NCBI RefSeq assembly: GCF_016522075.1
Contig: NZ_JAEHFW010000001.1
Coordinates: forward strand, 248,001-312,000
Length of the DNA: 64,000 nucleotides
Source of the DNA: Mucilaginibacter segetis
Lineage (GTDB): Bacteria; Bacteroidota; Bacteroidia; Sphingobacteriales; Sphingobacteriaceae
Reading direction: 5' to 3'
Part shown: positions 42,711-53,075 of the stretch, piece after piece
Layout: every line of letters begins with the position of its first letter
Position numbering within the stretch: position 1 is the stretch's first letter
Translations under genes and position numbers: made by a program
The notes under the pieces: generated by a model
The model's database searches: none
The model's input: only the letters and a program-made list of their open reading frames with translations
Told to the model about the DNA's origin: nothing

Positions 42711-43946
42711 CTATAAGTTTAATTCTTTTATTTTACGATATAAAGTCCGTTCGGATATGCCCAACTCGCTGGCGGCAAGTTTGCGCTTGCCTTTGTGTTT
42801 TTTTAAAGCCTTACGTATCAGGTCTGATTCCTTGTCAACTAATGATAGGGATTCTTCCACTTCCTCAGCTTCATGAGTGATGTTATACCCGTCGGCATTA
42901 TTGTTATTCTTAACGGCTTGTTGCAGGGTAAATTGTGCATCGTTATTAACAGGCAGTTCAATATCGCGGTATAGCTTGGTAATGGCCTGGGAATGGTTGG
43001 AATAGTTTGTACTTACTCCACCGTGTTCAATAATGTCAGCTACCAGTTTTTTTAATTCCACCATGTCGCGTTTCATATCAAACAATACTTTATATAATAT
43101 GTCGCGTTCGGAGAAATCCTCTTTTCCCTGATTGCCTAAACGCATAGGCAGGTTACGGCTATGGGTGTCATGCGGAATATAGGTAAGCAATGTTTGGGCA
43201 GTTATTACCCTGTCGCGTTCTAATACAGCAAGCTGCTCGGCCATGTTCTTTAACTGGCGCACATTGCCCGGCCAGGCATAGTTTATTAAAACCTGCTGTG
43301 CCTCTTCATCCAGTTGAATGGGCGGAGTGCGGTATTTATCGGTAAAGTCTGATGTGAATTTTCTGAACAGCAGAAAAATGTCCTCTTTTCTGTCGCGCAG
43401 AGGGGGTATCTTGAGCGGAACGGTATTTAAACGATAATAAAGGTCTTCACGGAAACGGCCTTCCCTTACGGCATCGTAAACGTCAACATTGGTTGCGGCA
43501 ATAACACGTACGTTTGTTTTTTCAACCTTGGATGATCCCACCCTGATGTATTGGCCGCTTTCCAGCACCCTTAATAACCTTGCCTGTGTGCCAAGGGGCA
43601 TTTCGGCTATTTCATCCAAAAATATAGTACCGCCGTTAACCGTTTCAAAATAACCCTTACGTTCACCAATAGCTCCGGTGTAAGCGCCTTTTTCGTGACC
43701 GAATAGTTCCGAGTCAATAGTGCCTTCGGGTATGGCGCCGCAGTTTACCGCAATAAATGGCCCGTGTTTACGCGGGCTCATCTGGTGTATAATGTGCGAA
43801 AACACTTCCTTACCGCTACCACTCTCCCCTGTTATTAAAACAGATATATCTGTTGGTGCAACCTGGTTAGCTATATTTATTGCCCGGTTAAGCAAAGGCG
43901 AATTGCCGATGATACCGAAGCGTTGTTTTATTTCTTGTATTTCCAT
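42711..43946 (-). CDS. sigma-54-dependent transcriptional activator, no receiver domain
   Basis: A 411-residue bacterial enhancer-binding protein. The AAA+ domain begins at once: Walker A GESGSGKE (40-47), the sigma-54 contact loop GAYTGA (87-92, a Tyr form of GAFTGA), Walker B GTIFLDE (106-112). A linker of about 120 residues leads to a Fis-type helix-turn-helix (KLAASELGISERTLYRKI). There is no N-terminal receiver or sensor domain, so activity may depend on expression level or protein partners. It leads the lptE/secG envelope operon. Confidence 0.92.
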   Translation of the reverse strand: MEIQEIKQRFGIIGNSPLLNRAINIANQVAPTDISVLITGESGSGKEVFSHIIHQMSPRKHGPFIAVNCGAIPEGTIDSELFGHEKGAYTGAIGERKGYFETVNGGTIFLDEIAEMPLGTQARLLRVLESGQYIRVGSSKVEKTNVRVIAATNVDVYDAVREGRFREDLYYRLNTVPLKIPPLRDRKEDIFLLFRKFTSDFTDKYRTPPIQLDEEAQQVLINYAWPGNVRQLKNMAEQLAVLERDRVITAQTLLTYIPHDTHSRNLPMRLGNQGKEDFSERDILYKVLFDMKRDMVELKKLVADIIEHGGVSTNYSNHSQAITKLYRDIELPVNNDAQFTLQQAVKNNNNADGYNITHEAEEVEESLSLVDKESDLIRKALKKHKGKRKLAASELGISERTLYRKIKELNL

Positions 43947-43978
43947 AATAATTAGAATCAGGATTTAAGATTCATGAT

Positions 43979-44345
43979 TCAAGACGTTATAGGTGTGTTT
44001 AATATCTGCTCCCGGAATACAAAAATCATCTTTTGCACTTCCGTTGTCAGGGCCAAACAATCCTCTAACTTTTTATTATTACCATATTGCCTTCGTTGGC
44101 AATAAGCAATTGTGTTTCTAATTCGAACGACGATGTTAACGCCGTTGACAAAAATTCTCCAAAATGTAATTTAGTACGTTTGCCCGATCCTTCTGCAATA
44201 TTTGAAGGTATTGAACAAACACACCTATTAAGCTGATTTGTCAAACTAAATTTTTCATCAGCAGGGAGGTCTTTTAAAAAATCAAAAATTAAATCCGTGA
44301 GATCCATCGACTTTTGCCATATCTTTAAATTTTAAAGTTGTGCAT
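43979..44345 (-). pseudogene. four-helix-bundle protein (S23/IVS family), broken by two frameshifts
   Basis: Joined across frames, 43979-44345 encodes a 122-residue four-helix-bundle protein. ATG 44345 opens MHNFK, then a missing A shifts the frame; LKIWQKSMDLTDLIFDFLKD through NRCVCSIPSNIAEGSGK and SFELETQLLIANE continues in the next frame; a second missing base near 44090 leads to KKLEDCLALTTEVQKMIF and a TGA at 43981-43979. Each break equals a single-base deletion, restoring 369 nt. The middle frame alone reads as an 80-residue protein from 44307. Two independent breaks favour a true pseudogene; sequencing error in homopolymers is the alternative. Confidence 0.78.
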
Positions 44346-44353
44346 TTTAAAAT

Positions 44354-44404
44354 CTCCTGATTCTTACTTCCTGGCTCCTGATTCTTACTTTCCCGATTCC
44401 TGAA
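44354..44404. repeat. short direct repeats beside the pseudogene
   Basis: CTCCTGATTCTTACTT occurs at 44354-44369 and again at 44375-44390 (21-nt period), followed by a partial GATTCCTGA. The inverted form AGAATCAGGA is at 43954-43963 on the other side of the pseudogene, so the broken gene is bracketed by related short repeats. Confidence 0.7.
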
Positions 44405-44418
44405 CTCTTTTTTAACAA

Positions 44419-45825
44419 CTAAATTATCCTTCCTAATAAAGTTGCCGTAGTGCTGCGTTCAACCAATACGTTCACATACTGGCCGGGTTTAAACCTTTCA
44501 TCAACCGGAAATACCACCATGGCATTTTTATCACTGCGGCCACAATAGTCATTATCTGATTTTTTAGAGAACCCTTCTATTAATACTTTTTCTGTTTTAC
44601 CAATGTGCTGTTGCAGGCGTATGTATGAATGTGCCTGTTGCTTTGCCACAACTTCTTTTAAACGTCTCCTTTTTACTTCGTCGGGTATATCGTCAGCATA
44701 ACGTTTTGCCGCTAAGGTGCCGGGTCTTTCGGAGTACATAAACATGTATGCGAAATCGTAATGCACGTAATCCATCATGCTTAGTGTTTCCTGATGTTCT
44801 TCTTCTGTTTCGGTGCAAAAACCGGTAATAATATCTGTTGATATAGCACATCCGGGGATAATGTTCCTGATAGCATCTATACGGTTCATGTACCATTCGC
44901 GATCGTAAGTACGGTTCATCAACTCCAGCACACGGCTATTGCCTGATTGTATAGGTAGATGAATGTAGTTGCAAATATTGTCGTATCTGGCAATGGTATG
45001 TAATACTTCATCAGTAATATCCTTTGGATGTGATGTTGAAAAACGTACACGCAGCTCAGGATTTACCAGCGCCACCATCTCGAGCAAGTTGGCAAAGTTA
45101 ACCTGTTCGGTATCGTTGCTCCACTTGTAAGAGTCAACATTTTGACCCAATAAAGTTACCTCGCGGTATCCCCGGTTAAATAGGTCGGTACATTCGGCAA
45201 CAATTGAATAAGCATCGCGGCTGCGTTCGCGGCCACGTGTAAACGGCACTACGCAAAATGAACACATATTGTCGCATCCGCGCATTATGGATACGAAGGC
45301 GTTAATACCGTTGCTGTTTAAACGTACCGGGCTGATATCAGCATAGGTTTCCTCGCGTGACAGTAATACGTTAACGGCCCGTTGTCCGTCATCAACCTGG
45401 TCTATCAGGTTAGGCAGATCACGATAGGCGTCCGGCCCCACAACAACATCTACCAGTTTTTCTTCTTCCAAAAACTTCGATTTCAGTCGTTCAGCCATGC
45501 AACCTAATACGCCTACCACCATCCCCGGATTTTTGAACTTTGCCCCGGCAAACTCTTTCAGTCGGTTACGTACGCGCTGTTCGGCATTCTCACGTATGGA
45601 GCAGGTGTTAATGAAAACAACATCAGCATTATTAAAATCCTGTGTAGTTTCAAAGCCTTTTTCAGCCAAAATAGAAGCTACTATTTCACTGTCAGAGAAA
45701 TTCATGGCACAGCCATAACTTTCAATATACAGCTTACGGCCATTATTTTTACCAATTGGGTTTAACACCAGGGCTTCACCCTGCCTGCTCTCGTCATGCA
45801 CTTTATCCGGAATAAGCAAATCCAT
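44419..45825 (-). CDS. miaB: tRNA-2-methylthio-N6-dimethylallyladenosine synthase
   Basis: A 468-residue radical SAM methylthiotransferase modifying A37 of tRNAs. N-terminal cluster ligands Cys39 (ESYGCAMN), Cys75 (NTCSIREN) and Cys109 (GCMAERLK); radical SAM triad Cys184, Cys188, Cys191 ([10 protein letters not shown]); C-terminal TRAM domain beginning near [14 protein letters not shown] 45825 is preferred to one ten codons upstream because it sits 19 nt below a -7 promoter box. Its gene is upstream of the four-helix-bundle pseudogene. Confidence 0.95.
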   Translation of the reverse strand: MDLLIPDKVHDESRQGEALVLNPIGKNNGRKLYIESYGCAMNFSDSEIVASILAEKGFETTQDFNNADVVFINTCSIRENAEQRVRNRLKEFAGAKFKNPGMVVGVLGCMAERLKSKFLEEEKLVDVVVGPDAYRDLPNLIDQVDDGQRAVNVLLSREETYADISPVRLNSNGINAFVSIMRGCDNMCSFCVVPFTRGRERSRDAYSIVAECTDLFNRGYREVTLLGQNVDSYKWSNDTEQVNFANLLEMVALVNPELRVRFSTSHPKDITDEVLHTIARYDNICNYIHLPIQSGNSRVLELMNRTYDREWYMNRIDAIRNIIPGCAISTDIITGFCTETEEEHQETLSMMDYVHYDFAYMFMYSERPGTLAAKRYADDIPDEVKRRRLKEVVAKQQAHSYIRLQQHIGKTEKVLIEGFSKKSDNDYCGRSDKNAMVVFPVDERFKPGQYVNVLVERSTTATLLGRII

Positions 45826-45844
45826 TGTTTTTAAAATTGAACCG

Positions 45845-45852
45845 CAAAAATA
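45845..45852 (-). promoter_or_regulatory. -7 promoter box for miaB
   Basis: Minus strand TATTTTTG, exact TAnnTTTG, 19 nt from ATG 45825. The -33 box is unclear. Its position supports the shorter miaB start. Confidence 0.45.
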
Positions 45853-45941
45853 CACAAAAAATATAAATAGAATGACAGTTTGTCAGCGGTAACAAAATGA
45901 AGATTTAGTTGTTATGGGTATACATACTGCAATAATCATAT

Positions 45942-47753
45942 ATGGAAAACAAACCCGTTGAAAATAAGCCAATACGAAAATGGCCTATAATTTTATTAGC
46001 TGTTTTATTGGTTTTAAGCGGAGGCGGGTATTACTTTTATAAGCATTACCTGGCGCACGATAAATGGAAACCTTATGTGCAGGCAGAATTAAAGGCTATT
46101 GTTTTAAAAGCAACAGATAGCCTCTATCACATAGAGTATTCGGATTTCGACCTTGACCTTGCATCAGGAGATGTGGAATTAAGCGATTTTAAGCTGGTGC
46201 CTGATACCAATGTTTACCTGAAAATGGTAGCCAACCAAAGTGCACCCGACAACCTTTTTATTTTAGGGGTAAAAAAACTTACCATTAAAAACCTTGGTGC
46301 GCGCAAGGCTTACCAGGATAAAATATTAAATATACACAACATCACCATAGATAAACCAAGTTTAACTATTATTAATAAACGCTATGCTTTTAATGATACG
46401 GTAGAAGTAGGGCGACCCAAAACCCTTTATCAGATGGTTAAAGGTACGTTTAAACAACTGAGGGTTGATACAATTTCCCTGAAAGATGTGAGCCTTGATT
46501 ATATTAATAAAAGCAATAAGGTAGTTAAGAAAACAGCATTGAATCATTTGAATATCAATATATCTGATGTTTTTATTGATTCGCTTTCGGCTAAGGATAC
46601 CAGCCGCTTTTATTATACGAAAGGGATAGAAGTAAAAATTAAGGATTATGAAATAAAAACCCCCGACAGCTTATATAAGGCGAGATTAAAGCAGATCTAT
46701 TTTTCCACCTCGCAGCGAAAGATAGTTTTAGATAAGGTTGATTACCTGCCGCGATATAGTAAAACTGATTTTTATCATAAAACAAAGAAACCCGGCGATA
46801 TATTCACCCTTAATTTTAAGCAGATAGCTATTAATAATATTGATCTGCAAAGATTTTTGCGCGATCAGAAACTGTATGCCAACACTATGGACATAGCAGA
46901 TGCTGATGTTGAAATATATAGTAACAATGCCTATAAGGGAGTAAAAACGATAAAGACCGGAAATGATCCGCATCAGGCTTTACAGAAACTATCGCTTGAT
47001 ATGAAACTTAACCGTATTAATATAAAAAGTACTGATATTACCTATTTAGAAGCAGATGCCACGTCAGGTTATACCGGAGTAATATCATTTAAAAATACCA
47101 GCGGATATCTTTTAAATGTAACTAATGATGAGGCCGCAAAAAAGGCTGACCACTATATGACGGCGCATATCAACACTCATTTTATGAATGTAGCGCCTTT
47201 AACCGTGAATTTTAAATTTAACCTGACAGCTAAAAATGGCGCCTTTAACTATAATGGTACTTTAGGCAAGTTTGATGGAAAAATATTAGATAAACTGGTG
47301 AAACCCCTGGCTTTGGTGCATGTGGAATCTGCCGATATTGATAAGCTTAATTTTAATGTAGATGCAAATAATTATTATGGTAAAGGGCATCTGGAGTTTT
47401 ATTACCATAATTTAAAAATACAGTTATTAAAAAAAGAAGAGGGGAAAAAGGCGCTGCAAAAACAGGGGTTTGTATCAACGTTAGCAAATACATTTATAAT
47501 AGATGATGATAACCCCGATGATAAAGGTAAGCTAAGACCCGGCCCCATTAGCCTTAAACGTGATCCTACCTGGTCGTTTTTTAGTTTTTTATATAAAGGT
47601 TTGTTGGATGGGTTAAAACCAAGTGTGGGATATGATGAAAAAACGGAAAGTAAGGTTAAGAATACCGTAAAAAAGGTGAATAAATTTTTTGATAAAATAA
47701 ATATATTTAAGAGTGATAAGGATAAAAAGGACGATAAAAAAAATAAGCGTTAA
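45942..47753 (+). CDS. AsmA-like membrane-anchored protein (first of tandem pair)
   Basis: A 603-residue protein with one N-terminal membrane helix (about 14-32), then a long beta-rich domain and a Lys-rich tail (KSDKDKKDDKKNKR). Family-like features: KATDSLYHIEYSDFDL, DVELSDFKLVPDTNVY, then repeated short strands as in AsmA/DUF748 proteins. The domain would lie in the periplasm. It shares GTDSLY-type, DTxVY and NNPDD-type segments with the next gene. AsmA-like proteins have been tied to lipid transport between membranes; that role here is inferred from shape only. Confidence 0.72.
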   Translation: MENKPVENKPIRKWPIILLAVLLVLSGGGYYFYKHYLAHDKWKPYVQAELKAIVLKATDSLYHIEYSDFDLDLASGDVELSDFKLVPDTNVYLKMVANQSAPDNLFILGVKKLTIKNLGARKAYQDKILNIHNITIDKPSLTIINKRYAFNDTVEVGRPKTLYQMVKGTFKQLRVDTISLKDVSLDYINKSNKVVKKTALNHLNINISDVFIDSLSAKDTSRFYYTKGIEVKIKDYEIKTPDSLYKARLKQIYFSTSQRKIVLDKVDYLPRYSKTDFYHKTKKPGDIFTLNFKQIAINNIDLQRFLRDQKLYANTMDIADADVEIYSNNAYKGVKTIKTGNDPHQALQKLSLDMKLNRINIKSTDITYLEADATSGYTGVISFKNTSGYLLNVTNDEAAKKADHYMTAHINTHFMNVAPLTVNFKFNLTAKNGAFNYNGTLGKFDGKILDKLVKPLALVHVESADIDKLNFNVDANNYYGKGHLEFYYHNLKIQLLKKEEGKKALQKQGFVSTLANTFIIDDDNPDDKGKLRPGPISLKRDPTWSFFSFLYKGLLDGLKPSVGYDEKTESKVKNTVKKVNKFFDKINIFKSDKDKKDDKKNKR

Positions 47754-47776
47754 TAACAGGATAACGAGGGGATATA

Positions 47777-49558
47777 ATGGCAAATAAATATTTAAAACAT
47801 ACCTGGCAAAAAGTACTGTTAGGCATATTTCTGTTTGTTATTATCATTATAATTTTACCCGCCATTATCTTAAATAAATATTGGTCGCCGATACTGGCTG
47901 ATAAAGTTAAAAGCGCGGTTTTAAAAGGCACGGATAGTTTATACAAGGTGGATTTTTCTACTGCAGAATTACATTTATTACAAGGTAAGATAGTAGTGTA
48001 CGAAGCAAAATTAATACCCGATACTGCTGTATATAACCGCAAAAAAAAGGAAGGGCAAGCGCCCGGCAGTTTATACGAGGTGCAGGTAAAGCGTATAGTA
48101 CTAACACATATACATCCGTTTAAACTGTATTTTGGGCATAAACTGGATATTGGCCGTATTGCGTTAACTGCTCCGCAGTTACAGGTTAGTCATTATTCAG
48201 ATAAAAGCAAGGATTCTACCAAAAAGGATAACCGTACCTTATATCAAAAAATATCAAAAAGTCTCGGGCTTATACATGTAGGCGAAATATATGTAAGCGA
48301 TGTAAACCTGAAATATAAGAACTACACCGGCGACAAACCGGTAGTATCTGAACTGAAGGAAATGAACCTGAAGGCGACCGATCTGCTGATCGATTCTGCT
48401 ACCCAAACAGATACTTCCAGATTTTTATATTGTAAGGATGTAACTACCCAATTATATAACTATACAGGTAAAACCGCCAACGGTTTATATACCTATACTT
48501 TTAAATCGGCAAAATTATCAACACAAAGCTCACAATTGAATATTGAAGGGTTGGATCTGCAGCCGGTTAAGCCCGCCGCTTTTTTTGAGAAAAGTGATGG
48601 TGACCGTTTTACCCTGCACTTAGACTCGGTACAGCTAAGCAATTTTGATTTTATTACTTATAACCGATCTAAGGAGTTTAACGCATCAAATATAACCCTT
48701 GGAGGCGGTAGCTTTAATGTTTACAGTAAACCAAGCGGTGTTCCAAAAAAAACGGACAGGTTAGCTACATTCCCGCATGTGGGGATAAAAAAAATAAAAT
48801 CGGCTTTTAATATTGATACGCTTACGTTAAAACATGTTGATGTGGTGTACAATGAGTATAATAAAAAGTCGAAGAAGGTGGGTGATGTGGTGTTCAATAA
48901 TACAGATGCAACTTTCCTTAATATCACCAATAATAAGGACACATTAAGCAAGAATAATATTTGTACAGCATCCATCACCAGTTACTTTATGGGTAAAGGT
49001 AAACTGGACCTTAATTTTGCTTTTAACTTAACCGACGAGGCTAACAGCTATAGCTACAAAGGGCATTTGGCGCCTATGGACATGCAATACATAAATAAAG
49101 CAACCATGCCATTAGCACTGATCAAGATCACATCCGGAAAAATAAAAAGCTTTGACTTTGATATACATGCAACTAAAAAAACCTCAAAAGGTAAAATTAA
49201 GCTGCTATATAATGATCTTAAAATAAGCATGCTGAAGGCCGATGAGAACGGCTACAGCAAAAAAGCATTAGCTACATTATTTGCGAATACCTTTGTCCTA
49301 AAGCATAATAACCCGGATGATCCGGGGGAAACTCCACGCTCTGCAAATGTGGTGTTCAACCGTCCGTATAACTTTCCGTTTTTTAAAACTTTATGGCAAA
49401 CCTTACTTAAGGGAATTAAACCTTGTGCCGGTGTAGGTGAAGAAAAAGAGAAACAGGCCATGAAACAAATGGATGAGCATGAAAAGAAAAAGCAGGAACG
49501 TGCAATAAAAAAAGCAAAAAAGAAAGCCGAAGAAGCCCGCAAAAAAAGTAAGGGATAG
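47777..49558 (+). CDS. AsmA-like membrane-anchored protein (second of tandem pair)
   Basis: A 593-residue paralogue of the previous gene, 23 nt downstream. N-terminal helix at about 12-33, KGTDSLYKVDFSTAEL matching KATDSLYHIEYSDFDL, LIPDTAVY matching LVPDTNVY, and a shared C-terminal LANTF/FANTF then NNPDD stretch followed by a Lys/Glu/Ala-rich coiled tail (KKAKKKAEEARKKSKG). The two were probably made by tandem duplication and then diverged. Function is unknown beyond likely envelope location. Confidence 0.72.
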   Translation: MANKYLKHTWQKVLLGIFLFVIIIIILPAIILNKYWSPILADKVKSAVLKGTDSLYKVDFSTAELHLLQGKIVVYEAKLIPDTAVYNRKKKEGQAPGSLYEVQVKRIVLTHIHPFKLYFGHKLDIGRIALTAPQLQVSHYSDKSKDSTKKDNRTLYQKISKSLGLIHVGEIYVSDVNLKYKNYTGDKPVVSELKEMNLKATDLLIDSATQTDTSRFLYCKDVTTQLYNYTGKTANGLYTYTFKSAKLSTQSSQLNIEGLDLQPVKPAAFFEKSDGDRFTLHLDSVQLSNFDFITYNRSKEFNASNITLGGGSFNVYSKPSGVPKKTDRLATFPHVGIKKIKSAFNIDTLTLKHVDVVYNEYNKKSKKVGDVVFNNTDATFLNITNNKDTLSKNNICTASITSYFMGKGKLDLNFAFNLTDEANSYSYKGHLAPMDMQYINKATMPLALIKITSGKIKSFDFDIHATKKTSKGKIKLLYNDLKISMLKADENGYSKKALATLFANTFVLKHNNPDDPGETPRSANVVFNRPYNFPFFKTLWQTLLKGIKPCAGVGEEKEKQAMKQMDEHEKKKQERAIKKAKKKAEEARKKSKG

Positions 49559-49635
49559 CATACTCTATGATGTAACAACCTGTCAACTGCTGTAAATTAT
49601 TATGCAAGCATAGCAACTACCTGTTTTATTTTGGT

Positions 49636-49643
49636 TAATTTTG
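49636..49643 (+). promoter_or_regulatory. -7 promoter box for icmF
   Basis: TAATTTTG, an exact TAnnTTTG, 22 nt before the icmF ATG. The -33 region has no clear TTG at proper spacing. Confidence 0.4.
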
Positions 49644-49665
49644 TGTTTTATCAATTATTGCCTTC

Positions 49666-52600
49666 ATGGAAAGTATTGCTCCATACACCTCTACATATAA
49701 AATTCGTTTTGTAACCGCCGCCTCTTTATTTGACGGGCACGATGCCACCATAAACATTATGCGCCGTATTTTACAAAGCACGGGCGCGGAAGTAATACAT
49801 TTAGGGCATAACCGTTCGGTGGATGAAATAGTGAATTGCGCCATACAGGAAGATGTACAGGGGATAGCTATTACCAGTTACCAGGGCGGGCATGTTGAAT
49901 ATTTTAAATACATGCGCGATCTGCTTAACGAGCGTGGTGCCGGGCATATTAAGATATTTGGCGGCGGCGGCGGGGTGTTTTTGCCTGATGAGATAGCTGA
50001 GTTGCATGCTTATGGTATAAGCCGGATTTACTCCCCGGATGACGGCCGGAAGATGGGCTTACAGGGCATGATCAACGACATGATGCAGCAATGCGATTTT
50101 CAAACAGTGAGTAAACTCAACGGGCAGCTAAACCAACTCCCCCAAAAAGATATAAAGGCTATTGCCGGGCTGATAACACTTGCCGAAAACAACAGCCTGG
50201 ATGGGAAAGTAAAATCTGAGGATATTTCTGAGGTAAATAAGCCGTCAACTCAAATTCCAGTTTTAGGTATTACCGGTACCGGTGGTTCAGGGAAATCCTC
50301 CTTGGTTGATGAGATTGTACGGCGTTTTTTAAGGGAAACAGATAAAACGCTGGCCATCATATCGGTAGATCCTTCTAAACGGAAAACCGGCGGTGCCTTA
50401 CTGGGCGATCGTATACGGATGAATGCCATTAACAGTCCGCGGGTTTATATGCGCTCGCTGGCTACCCGGCAGGCTAATTTAGCCTTATCGCAACATGTAC
50501 AGGAAAGTGTGGACATTTGCAAAGCGGCCGGGTATGACCTGATAATTGTTGAAACTTCCGGTATCGGGCAGTCTGATACGATGATAACCGATTACTGCGA
50601 TCTGTCGCTTTATGTAATGACCCCTGAGTTTGGAGCAGCTACACAATTAGAGAAAATTGACATGCTGGATTTTGCCGATCTGGTAGCCTTAAATAAGTTT
50701 GATAAGCGCGGCGCCTTAGATGCTATACGTGATGTACGCAAGCAGTACAAGCGTAACCACATGTTATTTGATGCTAAGGATGATGAGCTGCCGGTATACG
50801 GTACGATGGCGTCGCAGTTTAATGATCCCGGGATGAACGCGCTGTTTGCCGCCGTTATGCAAACTATCAGGAAAAAAACAGGTGTAGATCTGTTTGCAGG
50901 GAGTGAACATAAGACAGGCATAAAAAATAACGAAGCTGAGAAAATTTACATCATCCCACCCGACAGGGTGCGTTATTTGGCAGAAATAGCCGAAAGCAGC
51001 CAGGCTTATACCGAATGGGTGAATGAGCAGTGTAAAATAGCACAGCAATTGTACAATGTTAAGGGTACTCTTGATCTTTTAAAATCAAACCAGTCTGCTT
51101 CTATCAGCGCAGGCACCGTTTCGGGGTTGGAGGATGTTTATACTCACCTCGAAAATCACCTGCATATTGATTGTAAAATGTTGCTTAAGCAATGGCCCGA
51201 AACGGTTGAAAAGTATAAAGCCGAAAATTTTATTTATAAGGTAAGGGACAAAGAGATTAAACAGCCGTTATATTATACTTCGTTGTCCCAGTTAAAGGTG
51301 CCTAAAATAGCTTTACCTAAATACGAAGCCTGGGGTGATATATTACGATGGCTGCTTACCGAAAATGTACCCGGTGAATTCCCGTACGCGGCTGGTGTAT
51401 TTCCGCTTAAACGTGAAGGTGAGGATCCTACCCGTATGTTTGCCGGTGAGGGTGGCCCTGAGCGAACCAACAAAAGATTTCATTATGTATCATTAGGCCA
51501 GCCCGCACACAGGCTGTCAACCGCCTTTGATTCCGTTACATTGTACGGCGAAGACCCGCACATACGTCCGGATATTTATGGTAAAATAGGTAACTCGGGC
51601 GTGAGCATAGCTACGCTGGATGATGCTAAAAAGCTTTATTCCGGGTTTGACCTTTGTCAGTCATCCACTTCGGTATCTATGACCATTAACGGGCCTGCGC
51701 CAATGCTATTGGGCTTTTTTATGAATGCGGCTATTGATCAGCAATGCGAAAAATATATAAAGGAGCACAAGCTGGAGCATTTGGCAGAAGCTAAGTTTAA
51801 AGAACTTTATGATGATAAAGGACTTGCCAGGCCGCAATACCAAAATAAGGAGGGCGAGAGCCTGCCTGCGGGCAACGACGGCTTAGGTTTGATGCTGCTG
51901 GGCTTAACCGGAGATCAGGTATTACCTGCTGATGTTTATGAGAAGATAAAAGCCTATGCCATTGCCACGGTTAGGGGTACGGTACAGGCAGATATTTTAA
52001 AGGAAGACCAGGCGCAGAACACCTGTATTTTTTCTACAGAGTTTGCCCTGCGTATGATGGGGGATATTCAACAGTATTTTATCGACCAAAAAGTGCGTAA
52101 TTTTTATTCGGTATCCATATCAGGTTACCATATAGCGGAGGCGGGCGCTAATCCTATTACCCAATTGGCTTTTACTTTAAGTAACGGGTTTACTTATGTA
52201 GAATACTATTTAAGCCGGGGCATGCATATTGATGATTTTGCACCAAATCTGTCGTTTTTCTTTAGTAATGGAATTGATCCTGAATACTCGGTTATCGGCC
52301 GTGTAGCGCGGCGTATATGGGCCAAGGCCATTAAAAATAAATACAAGGGGAATGAACGTTCGCAGAAATTAAAATATCATATACAAACCAGCGGCCGGTC
52401 ATTACATGCGCAGGAGATTGATTTTAACGATATCCGTACTACCTTACAGGCGCTGTATGCCATCTATGATAATTGTAATTCGTTGCACACCAATGCTTAT
52501 GATGAAGCGATAACCACCCCTACAGAAGAGTCGGTGCGCAGGGCCATGGCAATACAGCTTATTATCAATCGTGAATTAGGTTTGGCTAAAAACGAGAACC

Positions 52601-53073
52601 CCATACAGGGCGCGTTTATAATAGAGGAACTTACTGACTTGGTTGAACAAGCTGTGCTTACAGAGTTTAAGGCTATAAACGACCGGGGTGGCGTATTAGG
52701 GGCAATGGAAACCATGTATCAGCGCAGTAAGATACAGGAGGAATCTCTCTATTATGAAACCTTAAAACATACCGGCGAATATCCTATTATCGGTGTAAAT
52801 ACTTTCCTTAACAAAAAGGGTTCGCCAACACTGATCCCATCAGAGGTAATAAGAGCGACAGAAGAAGAAAAGCAATACCAGATAAAGGCGCTTAGCCTTT
52901 TTCAGCAGAGAAATGAGCAGGCAGCGCCCGCTTTGTTAGATGAACTACAGCAAAAGGCCATTGCAGGTGATAATATTTTTGAAAGCCTGATGGAGGCCTG
53001 TAAATACTGTTCGTTAGGGCAAATAAGCAATGCGTTATACGAAGTAGGCGGACAGTACCGTCGTAATATGTAA
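49666..53073 (+). CDS. icmF: fused isobutyryl-CoA mutase with GTPase chaperone (IcmF)
   Basis: A 1135-residue three-part enzyme. Residues 1-140 are the cobalamin-binding domain with DGHD (23-26, His25 as lower cobalt ligand) and the GGGGG loop near 99-103. Residues 195-420 are a MeaB-like G domain with P-loop GTGGSGKS (204-211) and NKFDKRG. The rest is the mutase barrel ([30 protein letters not shown]). The B12-GTPase-mutase order defines IcmF and differs from two-subunit methylmalonyl-CoA mutase. It interconverts isobutyryl- and butyryl-CoA, sometimes also isovaleryl/pivalyl-CoA; needs adenosylcobalamin. Confidence 0.93.
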   Translation: MESIAPYTSTYKIRFVTAASLFDGHDATINIMRRILQSTGAEVIHLGHNRSVDEIVNCAIQEDVQGIAITSYQGGHVEYFKYMRDLLNERGAGHIKIFGGGGGVFLPDEIAELHAYGISRIYSPDDGRKMGLQGMINDMMQQCDFQTVSKLNGQLNQLPQKDIKAIAGLITLAENNSLDGKVKSEDISEVNKPSTQIPVLGITGTGGSGKSSLVDEIVRRFLRETDKTLAIISVDPSKRKTGGALLGDRIRMNAINSPRVYMRSLATRQANLALSQHVQESVDICKAAGYDLIIVETSGIGQSDTMITDYCDLSLYVMTPEFGAATQLEKIDMLDFADLVALNKFDKRGALDAIRDVRKQYKRNHMLFDAKDDELPVYGTMASQFNDPGMNALFAAVMQTIRKKTGVDLFAGSEHKTGIKNNEAEKIYIIPPDRVRYLAEIAESSQAYTEWVNEQCKIAQQLYNVKGTLDLLKSNQSASISAGTVSGLEDVYTHLENHLHIDCKMLLKQWPETVEKYKAENFIYKVRDKEIKQPLYYTSLSQLKVPKIALPKYEAWGDILRWLLTENVPGEFPYAAGVFPLKREGEDPTRMFAGEGGPERTNKRFHYVSLGQPAHRLSTAFDSVTLYGEDPHIRPDIYGKIGNSGVSIATLDDAKKLYSGFDLCQSSTSVSMTINGPAPMLLGFFMNAAIDQQCEKYIKEHKLEHLAEAKFKELYDDKGLARPQYQNKEGESLPAGNDGLGLMLLGLTGDQVLPADVYEKIKAYAIATVRGTVQADILKEDQAQNTCIFSTEFALRMMGDIQQYFIDQKVRNFYSVSISGYHIAEAGANPITQLAFTLSNGFTYVEYYLSRGMHIDDFAPNLSFFFSNGIDPEYSVIGRVARRIWAKAIKNKYKGNERSQKLKYHIQTSGRSLHAQEIDFNDIRTTLQALYAIYDNCNSLHTNAYDEAITTPTEESVRRAMAIQLIINRELGLAKNENPIQGAFIIEELTDLVEQAVLTEFKAINDRGGVLGAMETMYQRSKIQEESLYYETLKHTGEYPIIGVNTFLNKKGSPTLIPSEVIRATEEEKQYQIKALSLFQQRNEQAAPALLDELQQKAIAGDNIFESLMEACKYCSLGQISNALYEVGGQYRRNM

Positions 53074-53075
53074 GG

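Noticed and set aside
44065..44307. Intact 80-residue four-helix-bundle gene
   Set aside because: Conserved N- and C-terminal sequence continues in other frames on both sides, so the ORF is only the middle of a broken gene.
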